From: Citromicrobium bathyomarinum | GTDB taxonomy: Bacteria; Pseudomonadota; Alphaproteobacteria; Sphingomonadales; Sphingomonadaceae | Reading direction: 5' to 3' | Assembly (NCBI GenBank): GCA_001306305.2 | Contig: CP155577.1 | Location: 2,711,501 to 2,775,500 of the forward strand | Length of the DNA stretch: 64,000 bases | Made by a program: the position numbers and the translations under genes | Shown: in pieces, positions 8,341 through 18,768 of the stretch | Numbering within the stretch: position 1 is the first letter of the stretch | Layout: each line of letters starts with the position of its first letter | Notes under the pieces: model-generated | The model's input: the letters and a program-made list of their open reading frames with translations, nothing else | Databases searched by the model: none | What the model was told of the DNA's origin: nothing

Positions 8341-9501
8341 CTACGAGGTGCCAGCCGGATGATCCTGCGGCGGGGCCCCCGCACCCGTGACCATCTCGTG
8401 ATAGCCCGCCACCGCGCGCACGACGCCGTGCATCATCTCCATGCGCACCGGGATCGGCACCTGCGTGCGCCCGATCATCACCGCGACCGTATAGACGCTG
8501 CCATCGGGCGCGGTGAGAATGCCAACGTCGTTATAGCCCGCCTGATCGGCAGGCTGGCCCGGCTCCACGATGTCGAGCACCTGGCCCGTGCCCGTCTTGT
8601 GCGCGATGCTCCACCCATCCGGAAGTCCGCCCTTGAGCCGGTTCGGCCCGCTCTTCACCTCGCCCAGCCAGCCGAGGAAGCGCGTGGTGCTCGCGTCGGA
8701 GAGCAGCTCGCCCGACTCCAGCCGTGCGAGCGCGCTGGCGATCGCGACCGGGCTCGCCCCGTCGACCGGATCGTCGACATAGGCATCGAAGGCTGCCGCG
8801 CGCACATCTTGCGGCACCGTCTTGCGCACTTCGAAGAAGGTATCGCCCAGCGCATAGGCCTGACGCCACTCCAGCCCCGCGATCGCCGATTGCATCGGGC
8901 GTTCACCGGGACCGAAGCGGATATCCGCAAAACCCTTGCGCGCCAGCACCCGGCGCACCGCATCCGAGCCGCCGACCCGGCGCAGGACCATGTCGTTCGC
9001 GGTGTTGTCGCTCTGCGTCAGCGCGCGGGAGATGAAGTCGGCATAGCTGGTGGTGAAGCTGCCCTGCGCGGCGACGCTCTGCCGGATCGGGCTGTGAAAC
9101 ACCGCGAGATCGCCATTCCGCACCGTCGCCGTCTCGGAAAGGTCGAGCCGCCCTGCATCGGCCATGTCGAGCGCGCTCAGCGCGACCCACAGCTTGCTGA
9201 CGCTCTGCTGCGGATACAGCTGCGTGCCTTTGAAATGCATCATCCGCCCGCGCGCCGGATCATACACCGCGATGCCGACCTTGCCCTTGAGACCGGTGCC
9301 CAGCGCAAACAGCTGATCGTCGAGCCATTCCTCTTGCGCCGAACGCTCGACCGTCAGGTCTTCCGCCGCCTGCTCGATCCGCTCGCCAACGCTGGGCACC
9401 CCTGAGGTTTCGTCGGCCTCGTCGCTCGGGCGACAGCTCGCCAATGCGCCAAACGCGAGGAGACAGAACGGGGCGGCAAGGAGGGTTCGCATCGCAGGCA
9501 T
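8341..9501 (-). CDS. class A beta-lactamase-like serine hydrolase, predicted lipoprotein
   Basis: A 386-residue protein with a lipoprotein signal ending LASC (Cys23). The active-site motifs are ordered as in class A beta-lactamases: Ser100-Val-Ser-Lys103, Ser164-Asp-Asn166 and Lys302-Thr-Gly304 (HKTGTGQ). Glu200 lies exactly 36 residues after the SDN serine, the spacing of the omega-loop general base. The position equivalent to Asn170 appears to be Gln204 (ERPMQ instead of the usual ExxLN), so turnover could differ. It is longer than usual because of an N-terminal linker of about 70 residues. A second in-frame ATG lies three codons in. No LysR-type ampR gene is beside it. Confidence 0.82.
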   Translation of the reverse strand: MPAMRTLLAAPFCLLAFGALASCRPSDEADETSGVPSVGERIEQAAEDLTVERSAQEEWLDDQLFALGTGLKGKVGIAVYDPARGRMMHFKGTQLYPQQSVSKLWVALSALDMADAGRLDLSETATVRNGDLAVFHSPIRQSVAAQGSFTTSYADFISRALTQSDNTANDMVLRRVGGSDAVRRVLARKGFADIRFGPGERPMQSAIAGLEWRQAYALGDTFFEVRKTVPQDVRAAAFDAYVDDPVDGASPVAIASALARLESGELLSDASTTRFLGWLGEVKSGPNRLKGGLPDGWSIAHKTGTGQVLDIVEPGQPADQAGYNDVGILTAPDGSVYTVAVMIGRTQVPIPVRMEMMHGVVRAVAGYHEMVTGAGAPPQDHPAGTS

Positions 9502-9531
9502 ATAGCCTCAACCCGTTGAAAATGAATGCCC

Positions 9532-11763
<2,232 letters not shown>

Positions 11764-11799
11764 TTACGGAAGCGATTTTCTGCCGCCTGCAACTGCCCG

Positions 11800-12516
11800 C
11801 TACATCTTCTCCTTGAGGCCCTTGCGGATCAGCCACCAGTTGGTGGGAAAGGCAGTCGCGAACCCGGCCAGCATGGCGATCTGCATCGCGAACCAGAACT
11901 CGGGCGTGTTCACCGGCGCCAGCCCGCCATAGCTGGGCGCGAACCAGGCGAACTGGATCAGCGCCATCAGCCCGTACATGCCCACCTGCCACGATGTGAT
12001 CGAGAGGAAATCCGCCTTCACCGCGGCCGCGATTCCCTCCCCGACCGAAACGTCGCGCATCGGCTTGATGGTGAAATACTGGAAGGCGAGGCCCAGCACG
12101 AAAGCGACGATATAATCGACAATCCACACTGCGAAGATCTTTTCGCCAAACAGGGTGTGCCAGCCGAACCACACCGCGACCTGCGGGAAAGCAAAGGCAG
12201 ACCATTCGGCGATGATGTCCCCCAAAGTGCACCCCGCCCCGCAATGCGACGCGCCCTTGGCGACCGAGGCCCAGAAGGGCAGCTCTTCCTGGGGCGCGTC
12301 GATCCCGCGCCCCTTGCGCCGTCCGAAAGCGAAATAGAGCGCCACCCACAGCACGCTGCCAAACAGCGCGGCGAGCGGCCAGACGAAATTCATCACCGCC
12401 ATCTTCTGCGGATGGCGGATAACGTCGATGGCGATCCACAGCGCACACGCTGCAGCAATCAGTAAAGAGATCGTCGAGAGTGCGTGGAGCCAGTCGGGAA
12501 AGGTCGGGGCGTGCAT
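11800..12516 (-). CDS. DUF4396 integral membrane protein
   Basis: A 238-residue protein with about six hydrophobic segments. The family signature is KGASHCGAGCTLGDIIAEW near residue 85; its His-Cys-Gly-x-Gly-Cys motif sits between membrane segments and could bind metal or be redox-active. Other hallmarks are the C-terminal block (QVGMYGLMALIQF) and the N-terminal HPQKMAVMNFVWP. The function of the family is unknown. It lies between ligA and recN on the same strand with short gaps. Confidence 0.8.
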   Translation of the reverse strand: MHAPTFPDWLHALSTISLLIAAACALWIAIDVIRHPQKMAVMNFVWPLAALFGSVLWVALYFAFGRRKGRGIDAPQEELPFWASVAKGASHCGAGCTLGDIIAEWSAFAFPQVAVWFGWHTLFGEKIFAVWIVDYIVAFVLGLAFQYFTIKPMRDVSVGEGIAAAVKADFLSITSWQVGMYGLMALIQFAWFAPSYGGLAPVNTPEFWFAMQIAMLAGFATAFPTNWWLIRKGLKEKM

Positions 12517-12557
12517 GCAGGCCTAAGGCCGGATGGAGGCCCGAGGTTCCGCCCGCA

Positions 12558-14222
12558 TCATACCCCCTCCAGCAACCGATCCGCCTGCGCGCGCGCCTCC
12601 GGGGTGATCTCCGCGCCCGAGAGCATGCGCGCGATCTCTTCCTGGCGCCCCCCGGCATCGAGCAGCTCCACCGATGTCTTGGTGACCGTGCCGCTGCTCG
12701 CCTTGGCGATCTGGTAGTGGACGCGGCCGCGCGCGGCGACCTGCGGCGAGTGCGTCACCACCAGCACCTGCCCGTCGCTGGCGAGGCGCGCCAGCCGTTC
12801 GCCGATGGCCGAGGCGACCGCCCCGCCCACGCCGCGGTCGATCTCGTCGAAGATCATCGTCGCCGCGCCGCCCTGTTCCGCCAGCGCAACTTTCAGCGCG
12901 AGGATGAAGCGCGACAGCTCGCCGCCGCTGGCGATCTTGTTGAGCGGCGCGAAGTCCGCGCCCGGGTTGGTCGCGATCAGGAATTCGACCGCGTCCATGC
13001 CCGTGGGGCCCCACTTTTCCTGCGGCAGCGGCTGCACGTCCGTCTGGAAACGCGCAGCGTCCAGCTTCAGCGGCGCGAGCTCGGCGGCAACCGCCTTGTC
13101 GAGCGTCTTGGCGGCGGCCTTGCGCGCCTTGCGCAGCCGCACAGCGGCCCCCTCGTACGCGTCGAACGCCTCGCGCTCGGCGATCCGCAGCGCATCGAGC
13201 TGTGCCTCGCCGCCTTCGATCGCGTCGAGCTGGCTGCGCATCTCGCGCATCTTGTCCGGCAGTTCGTCGACCTCGCAGCGGTGCTTGCGGGCGAGCGCGC
13301 GCAGGTCGAACAGGCGCGTTTCGGCTGCATCGAGTGCGGCGGGATCGTGGACCAGCGCCTCGGCCGCCTCTTCCAGCTTCTCCTCCGCCTCGGTCCCTTC
13401 GAGGATCGCCCGGTCGAGCGCCGCCAGCGCCTCCGCCAGCAGCTTGTGCTCGCCCGCAATCCGGTCGAGCCGCCGGGCGGCGGTGCGCAGCTCGCTCAGC
13501 GGCGATTCCGACCCTTCCCAGATATGGCGCAGCTCCTCCAGGTCGCCCGCCAGCCGCTCGCCCTTCTGCATCGCGGCGCGCTGCTCCGCCAGCCGGGCTT
13601 CCTCCCCCGCCTGCGGGGCAATTTCGGTCAGTTCGGCCAGATGCGCCAGCAGCAGGTCCTGTTCCGCACTGGCAGCATCGATCGCGGCGCGCGCTTCTTC
13701 CAGCGCGCCCGACGCCTTTTGCCATTCGCGCCAGTTGCGCGCGACCTTGGCGGTGTCGGCACCGGCAAACCGGTCGAGCAGCTGGCGGTGGCCGCGCGGA
13801 TTCACCAGCCCGCGATCGTCGTGCTGACCGTGCAGTTCGACCAGAATCGGCGCGAGATTGCGGAGCAGTCCGACGCTGGCCGACTGGTCGTTGACGAAGG
13901 CCTTGGAGCCCCCGTCCGCCTTGACCTGGCGGCGGATGATCAGCGGTTCGCCCGGCTCGATTTCGACCCCCGCATCCTCCAGCGCCTCTGCCAGCGCGGG
14001 CGGGAGCGTGGCGAATTCGAAACTGGCGGTGACGCTGGCCTGATCGGCGCCGCTGCGCACCAGCGCGGTTTCCGCGCGGTTGCCCAGCACCAGCCCCAAC
14101 GCATCGAGCAAAATCGACTTGCCCGCCCCCGTCTCGCCCGTGAGCACGCCGAGACCGCGCCCGAAATCGAGATCGAGCGCTTCGATAAGAACGACATTGC
14201 GGACGGCGAGTTGAGTCAGCAT
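12558..14222 (-). CDS. recN: DNA repair protein RecN
   Basis: A 554-residue SMC-like ATPase that helps double-strand break repair. The start MLTQLAVRNVVLIEALDLDF at 14222 was chosen over an upstream in-frame ATG because the family begins there. Walker A is GETGAGKS near residue 31, the central 300 residues are coiled-coil-rich, and Walker B is in MIFDEIDRGVGG near residue 455. The usual length is 550-560. bamD follows upstream on the same strand after about 115 bases. Confidence 0.95.
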   Translation of the reverse strand: MLTQLAVRNVVLIEALDLDFGRGLGVLTGETGAGKSILLDALGLVLGNRAETALVRSGADQASVTASFEFATLPPALAEALEDAGVEIEPGEPLIIRRQVKADGGSKAFVNDQSASVGLLRNLAPILVELHGQHDDRGLVNPRGHRQLLDRFAGADTAKVARNWREWQKASGALEEARAAIDAASAEQDLLLAHLAELTEIAPQAGEEARLAEQRAAMQKGERLAGDLEELRHIWEGSESPLSELRTAARRLDRIAGEHKLLAEALAALDRAILEGTEAEEKLEEAAEALVHDPAALDAAETRLFDLRALARKHRCEVDELPDKMREMRSQLDAIEGGEAQLDALRIAEREAFDAYEGAAVRLRKARKAAAKTLDKAVAAELAPLKLDAARFQTDVQPLPQEKWGPTGMDAVEFLIATNPGADFAPLNKIASGGELSRFILALKVALAEQGGAATMIFDEIDRGVGGAVASAIGERLARLASDGQVLVVTHSPQVAARGRVHYQIAKASSGTVTKTSVELLDAGGRQEEIARMLSGAEITPEARAQADRLLEGV

Positions 14223-14337
14223 CGCGGAGACAGGATAGCGTGCGCGTGCGGGCACGTCACCGGCAAGCACTCATCCTCACAGCTCATGGATGTGCATAAG
14301 CGGCCCGATCGAACGCCGCCCCGGGATAGAAGCGCGA

Positions 14338-15144
14338 TCAGTTGGCCAGCGCGACCTGCGTGTCGGCCGCGTGATCCTCGACCAGCGCATAGGCCTTGTC
14401 GTACCATTCGCTGCCGGGATAGTTCGCGCCGAGCACGGCGGCATACTTCTTCGCTTCCTGCGGGATGCCGAGCGCAAGGCTGGTTTCGGTCAGGCGATAG
14501 AGCGCTTCGGCAGCGTGGCTGGTGGTCTGATAGTTCTCGACCACGTTCTGGAAACGAATCTGCGCGGCAGTCCACTTGCCCGACTTCTCGTAGAAGCGGC
14601 CAATATCCATTTCCTTGCCCGCGAGGTGATCGCGCACGAGGTCGATCTTGAGCCGCGCGTCGGCGGCATATTCCGATTGCGGGAAGCGGCGCTCGACCTC
14701 GCGCAGCGCGACCAGCGCCTGCTCGGTAATCTTCTGGTCACGCTGAACGTCGCTGATCTGCTCGTAATAGCTGAGCGCGATCAGGTAATAGGCGTAAGGC
14801 GCATCCTTGTTACCCGGGTGGATCGACAGGAAGCGCTGCGCGCTCTGGATCGCCTTCGAATAGTCGCGCGACACGTAATAGCTGAAAGCGCTCATCAACT
14901 GTGCGCGGCGTGCCCACGGCGAGTAGGGATGCTGGCGCTCCACTTCGTCGAACAGCGCAGCGGCCAGCTGAGGATTGCCGCGGTCCAGCCGCTGCTTGGC
15001 GGTCGCGTAAAGCGTTTCCACGTCGCGCGCGACATAGGCGGTATCACCCGGGCCGCCGCTGCCGCTGCCGGCACAACCGGACACGAGAGTGGCAATGGTA
15101 CCGAGGGCGAGCGCGGCGGCGATGGTCTTGGCGTTGGCTGTCAT
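14338..15144 (-). CDS. bamD: outer membrane protein assembly lipoprotein BamD
   Basis: A 268-residue lipoprotein (lipobox LVSGC, Cys24) of the BAM complex that folds outer membrane beta-barrels. TPR repeats cover most of the mature part, with the family stretches VETLYATAKQRLDRGN, FDEVERQHPYSPWA and AYYLIALSYYEQISDVQRDQ. Length and motifs agree with BamD/ComL. The bamD-recN-(DUF4396)-ligA order is common in sphingomonads. Confidence 0.95.
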   Translation of the reverse strand: MTANAKTIAAALALGTIATLVSGCAGSGSGGPGDTAYVARDVETLYATAKQRLDRGNPQLAAALFDEVERQHPYSPWARRAQLMSAFSYYVSRDYSKAIQSAQRFLSIHPGNKDAPYAYYLIALSYYEQISDVQRDQKITEQALVALREVERRFPQSEYAADARLKIDLVRDHLAGKEMDIGRFYEKSGKWTAAQIRFQNVVENYQTTSHAAEALYRLTETSLALGIPQEAKKYAAVLGANYPGSEWYDKAYALVEDHAADTQVALAN

Positions 15145-15204
15145 GGTCGCGCGGTATAGCGACCACCGCCATGAACGCCAAGTGAAAGGCTGGGCCAGTC
15201 TTGC

Positions 15205-16377
15205 TCAGCTCGCAGGGCGTTCCCCGTGACCAGACAATTCGCCACCCTCGGGCGCATCCCACAGCAGATGGCGTCCCTCCAGCGCGACGAGGTTCTTGTC
15301 CCGGATCACTTCGCCCTTGGTCTTGTAGCCAAGCAGCTGTTCGGCATCGAGATGCGGGTTCACCGCCAGCACGCGCAGTTCTTCAGAGGTGAAGTCGGAC
15401 AGGCCGCGGGCCCGCTCCTGCCCCTGCTGGTCGTAGATGTGGAGCACGTCGCCACGGCTGAAATCGCCCTCGATCGAGAGAATGTCCTCGCGCCGGATCG
15501 CGCGGTTTCCGTCTGCGATCTCATCCGCCAGCTCGTCCGAAATGCCGATGCTGCCCGCCATCTGAAGCCGGTTGGCGATCCACCGCTCCCACCCCGTAGT
15601 CGGCGTGTCGTGGGCGATGAACTTGGTGGCGCGACGCTCCCCGTCGAGCACGGAGCTGAGCGGATTATCGTGTTCGCCATGCGCGATATAGGTGGTGACG
15701 CCTGCTTCCTGCGCGATGTTGGCGGCCATCAGCTTGGTCGTCATCCCGCCGGTACCCAGCGTGCTCTTGCCCTTGGTCGCCTCCATGAAGGGCGCGACAT
15801 CGGTGACTTCCGAGATGAACTCGGCACCTTCCTCGTCCGGGTGGCGATCGTACAGACCGTCGACCTCGGTCAGGATGATGAAGTTCTTCGCATCGACCAT
15901 CTGCGCGACCTTGGCCGCCAGCCGGTCGTTGTCGCCGACACGGATTTCCTCGGTGGTGATCGAATCGTTTTCGTTGATGATCGGCATCACCCCGGCTTCC
16001 AGCAGGCGGAACACCGTGTTGCGGGTGTTTAGGAAGCGGCGGTGATCCTCGAAATCGCCCAGCGTCAGCAGCACCTGCGCGATTTCGAAATCGAATTCGT
16101 GCCCGATCTGCTTGTACGCATTGGTCAGGATCGGCATCCCGCATGCAGCGGCGGCCTGCTTGTCGCTGACCCCGGCCGTCTCGGGCCGCTCACCCACTAT
16201 CTTGAGCCCCAGCGCGACTGCGCCCGAGCTGCACAGGATGACATTGGTGCCACGTTCGCGCAGCTTGGCAACGTCTTCCAGCATCCGCTGGATGAACCCG
16301 AAACGCGGCGTCAGACGTTCGGTGTTCGCAACCAGGGTGGAACCGATCTTGACGACAACGGTGTTCGATTGCGGCAT
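15205..16377 (-). CDS. proB: glutamate 5-kinase ProB
   Basis: A 390-residue enzyme for the first step of proline synthesis, phosphorylating glutamate with ATP. It starts MPQSNTVVVKIGSTLV at 16377; the longer upstream frame is rejected because VVKIGS begins the amino acid kinase fold. The kinase domain includes SSGAVALG, INENDS and GDNDRLAA; a C-terminal PUA domain follows from about residue 290. It is divergent from proC with 179 bases between, so all three proline genes are together. Confidence 0.95.
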   Translation of the reverse strand: MPQSNTVVVKIGSTLVANTERLTPRFGFIQRMLEDVAKLRERGTNVILCSSGAVALGLKIVGERPETAGVSDKQAAAACGMPILTNAYKQIGHEFDFEIAQVLLTLGDFEDHRRFLNTRNTVFRLLEAGVMPIINENDSITTEEIRVGDNDRLAAKVAQMVDAKNFIILTEVDGLYDRHPDEEGAEFISEVTDVAPFMEATKGKSTLGTGGMTTKLMAANIAQEAGVTTYIAHGEHDNPLSSVLDGERRATKFIAHDTPTTGWERWIANRLQMAGSIGISDELADEIADGNRAIRREDILSIEGDFSRGDVLHIYDQQGQERARGLSDFTSEELRVLAVNPHLDAEQLLGYKTKGEVIRDKNLVALEGRHLLWDAPEGGELSGHGERPAS

Positions 16378-16556
16378 GTTTGATCCATCTTGGCGGCCAA
16401 AAGAGTGGCGCGGACATAGGCAAGGGTGTTGCATCGCACAACCCACTGGAAAAAATTGCACGACTGTGTTATAAAAGAATAAACACATTGAAAAGGCACG
16501 ATCGAGCGCCCTAAAGCACGCGCGCTCCGATCGCCTCGGAAAACAGATGGAGAGAT

Positions 16557-17357
16557 ATTATCTTTCAAGACATACTTTTGATCGGCTGCGGAAAAATGGG
16601 CGGAGCGCTGCTCGAATACTGGAAGCGGGGTAGCGAAAGCTTCACCATCGTCGACCCGTTTCTGGATAAAGCGCCAGAGGGTGTTACGCTCGTCAAGGAG
16701 CGCAGCGAACTGGGCGACAAGCGCTTCGACGTGATCATCGTCGCGATCAAGCCGCAGATGATCGACGACATCCTGCCCGACTATGCGCCGGTGCTGTCGG
16801 ATAACGGCTACGTCATCTCGATGGCCGCAGGCGCAGGGATCGCGCGCATTTCCAAGGTTATGGCCAAGGGAGAACAGCCCGCTCCGGTCATCCGCATCAT
16901 GCCCAACCTGCCCGCCTTCGTGGGCAAGGCGACCAATGGCCTGGTTGCAGGCCCTGGCGTCACCGAAGACCAGCGCAAGCACGCGCATGCGATGATGGAG
17001 CGGACCGGCACCGTCGTCGAAGTCGACGACGAGGACCAGCTCGACCGCGTCACCGCAGTCGCAGGTTCCGGCCCCGGCTACGTCTTCGAACTCGCCCGCG
17101 CCTATGTCGCGGCGGCCGAAGGCATCGGCTTCTCCCACGAACAGGCCCGCGCACTGGTGCTCGGCACGCTCGAAGGCACGATCGCGATGGCGATCGACCA
17201 GGACGGCCAGACGCTGGAGGAGTTGCGCAATTCGGTCACCAGCAAGGGCGGCACCACCGCTGCCGGGCTCGATGCGCTGAACGGCGACGGCGCGGTATCG
17301 CGCAAGTTCGAACAGACGCTGGAGGCGGCCTACAAACGCGCCGTCGAGCTGAGGTAG
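16557..17357 (+). CDS. proC: pyrroline-5-carboxylate reductase ProC (start codon uncertain)
   Basis: About 266 residues; it reduces pyrroline-5-carboxylate to proline with NAD(P)H. The dinucleotide-binding motif [12 protein letters not shown] opens the protein, and [13 protein letters not shown] plus [13 protein letters not shown] are the family signature. No ATG or GTG is in frame at the N-terminus. TTG at 16578 would cut into the first beta strand, and no ribosome site precedes it. The full strand is restored by reading from ATT at 16557 or ATC at 16560, which follow GGAG at 16549-16552. The ATG at 16547 is in another frame. The start given is therefore inference; the body of the gene is secure. 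Confidence 0.88.
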   Translation: MIFQDILLIGCGKMGGALLEYWKRGSESFTIVDPFLDKAPEGVTLVKERSELGDKRFDVIIVAIKPQMIDDILPDYAPVLSDNGYVISMAAGAGIARISKVMAKGEQPAPVIRIMPNLPAFVGKATNGLVAGPGVTEDQRKHAHAMMERTGTVVEVDDEDQLDRVTAVAGSGPGYVFELARAYVAAAEGIGFSHEQARALVLGTLEGTIAMAIDQDGQTLEELRNSVTSKGGTTAAGLDALNGDGAVSRKFEQTLEAAYKRAVELR

Positions 17358-17436
17358 CGCCCGTTCGGAACCCGGGGCACACCTTGCCCGTCTAATAAGC
17401 AGAGCTTCAAAAATAACAGATCCGAAGAGGACCACC

Positions 17437-18702
17437 ATGAACGACCAGACACTCGATCCGGCGATCCACATCCACGAACTCGGCAGCAACGCGCGCGCCG
17501 CGGCCAAGGGCCTGCTGACCGCGAGCACCGAGGCCAAGAACACCGCCCTCACCGCAGCGGCCAAGGCGCTGCGCGACCATCAGGACGAGCTGCTCGAAGC
17601 CAATGCGAAGGATGTCGAGAGCGTTGCGGGCAAGAAGCCCGAGAGTTTCGTCGACCGGCTCAAGCTCACGCCCGACCGGATCGAAGGCATGGCCAGCGCG
17701 CTCGAACAGATTGCCGAACTGCCCGACCCCGTGGGTCGCCAGCTTGCCGAAATCGACCGGCCCAATGGCCTCAAGATCGAACGCGTCGCCGTGCCCATCG
17801 GCGTGATCGGCATGATCTACGAATCGCGCCCCAATGTCGGCGCGGACGCCTCGGCGCTGTGCCTCAAGAGCGGCAATGCGGTGATCCTGCGCGGCGGTTC
17901 CGAGAGCCGCAATTCGACGCGGGTCATTGTGCGCTGCATGCAGGAAGGCCTGAAAGCCGCCGGCCTGCCCGAAAATGCGGTGCAGACCGTTGGCACGACC
18001 GACCGCGCCGCGGTGGCCGAGCTGCTCAAGGCGGACCAGTTCGTGGATCTCGTGATCCCGCGTGGCGGGCGTGGCCTTGTCGAGCTGGTGCGTGACCAGG
18101 CCTCCGTGCCCACGCTCCTCCACCTCGATGGCAACTGCCACACCTATGTCCATGAAAAGGCAGACCTCGACAAGGCAGCCGAAGTCATCCGCAACGCCAA
18201 GCTGCGCCGCACCGGCGTCTGCGGTGCGACCGAAAGCATCGTGGTCGACAAGGCGGTCGCCGAGCAGGCGATCCCCAAGATCGCGGCGATCTTCGGCGAC
18301 GACTGCGAGCTTCGCGGCGACGAGACCGCCGTTTCCATCGCGCCGAGCATCAAGCCCGCGACGGACGAAGACTGGGGCACCGAATATCTCGACCCCATCG
18401 CAAGCGTGAAGGTGGTCGATGGCCTCGACGAGGCGATCGACTGGGTCGACACCTATTCGAGCCACCATACCGACGCGATCATCACCGAGGATGACGATGC
18501 GGCGCGCAAGTTCATGACCAGCATCGATTCCGCGATCCTGATGCACAACGCTTCCACCCAGTTTGCCGACGGCGGCGAGTTCGGGATGGGCGCCGAAATC
18601 GGCATCGCGACCGGCAAGATGCACGCACGCGGTCCGGTCGGCCTCGAACAGCTGACCAGCTTCAAGTACCTCGTCCACGGCAACGGCCAGACGCGGCCGT
18701 AA
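17437..18702 (+). CDS. proA: gamma-glutamyl phosphate reductase ProA
   Basis: A 421-residue aldehyde-dehydrogenase-fold enzyme that reduces glutamyl phosphate to glutamate semialdehyde. Family segments are [17 protein letters not shown] near residue 127, [10 protein letters not shown] near 146, [10 protein letters not shown], and [11 protein letters not shown] carrying the catalytic cysteine near residue 259. The start follows an AAGAGGA-type ribosome site (17424-17430 region). It is downstream of proC by 79 bases and ends before a strong terminator at 18726-18760. Confidence 0.96.
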   Translation: MNDQTLDPAIHIHELGSNARAAAKGLLTASTEAKNTALTAAAKALRDHQDELLEANAKDVESVAGKKPESFVDRLKLTPDRIEGMASALEQIAELPDPVGRQLAEIDRPNGLKIERVAVPIGVIGMIYESRPNVGADASALCLKSGNAVILRGGSESRNSTRVIVRCMQEGLKAAGLPENAVQTVGTTDRAAVAELLKADQFVDLVIPRGGRGLVELVRDQASVPTLLHLDGNCHTYVHEKADLDKAAEVIRNAKLRRTGVCGATESIVVDKAVAEQAIPKIAAIFGDDCELRGDETAVSIAPSIKPATDEDWGTEYLDPIASVKVVDGLDEAIDWVDTYSSHHTDAIITEDDDAARKFMTSIDSAILMHNASTQFADGGEFGMGAEIGIATGKMHARGPVGLEQLTSFKYLVHGNGQTRP

Positions 18703-18725
18703 GCCGCGCGACCTACGCGAAAAGT

Positions 18726-18760
18726 GCCGCCGATGCCTCCCGGGGCCTCGGCGGCTTTTT
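18726..18760. terminator. intrinsic terminator after proA
   Basis: An 8-bp stem GCCGCCGA/TCGGCGGC with an inner GC-rich loop is followed by TTTTT at 18756-18760 on the plus strand. On the minus strand the hairpin is followed by ACTTTTC, so it may also help end the lipoxygenase transcript arriving from the right. Confidence 0.85.
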
Positions 18761-18768
18761 CGTGGGCG

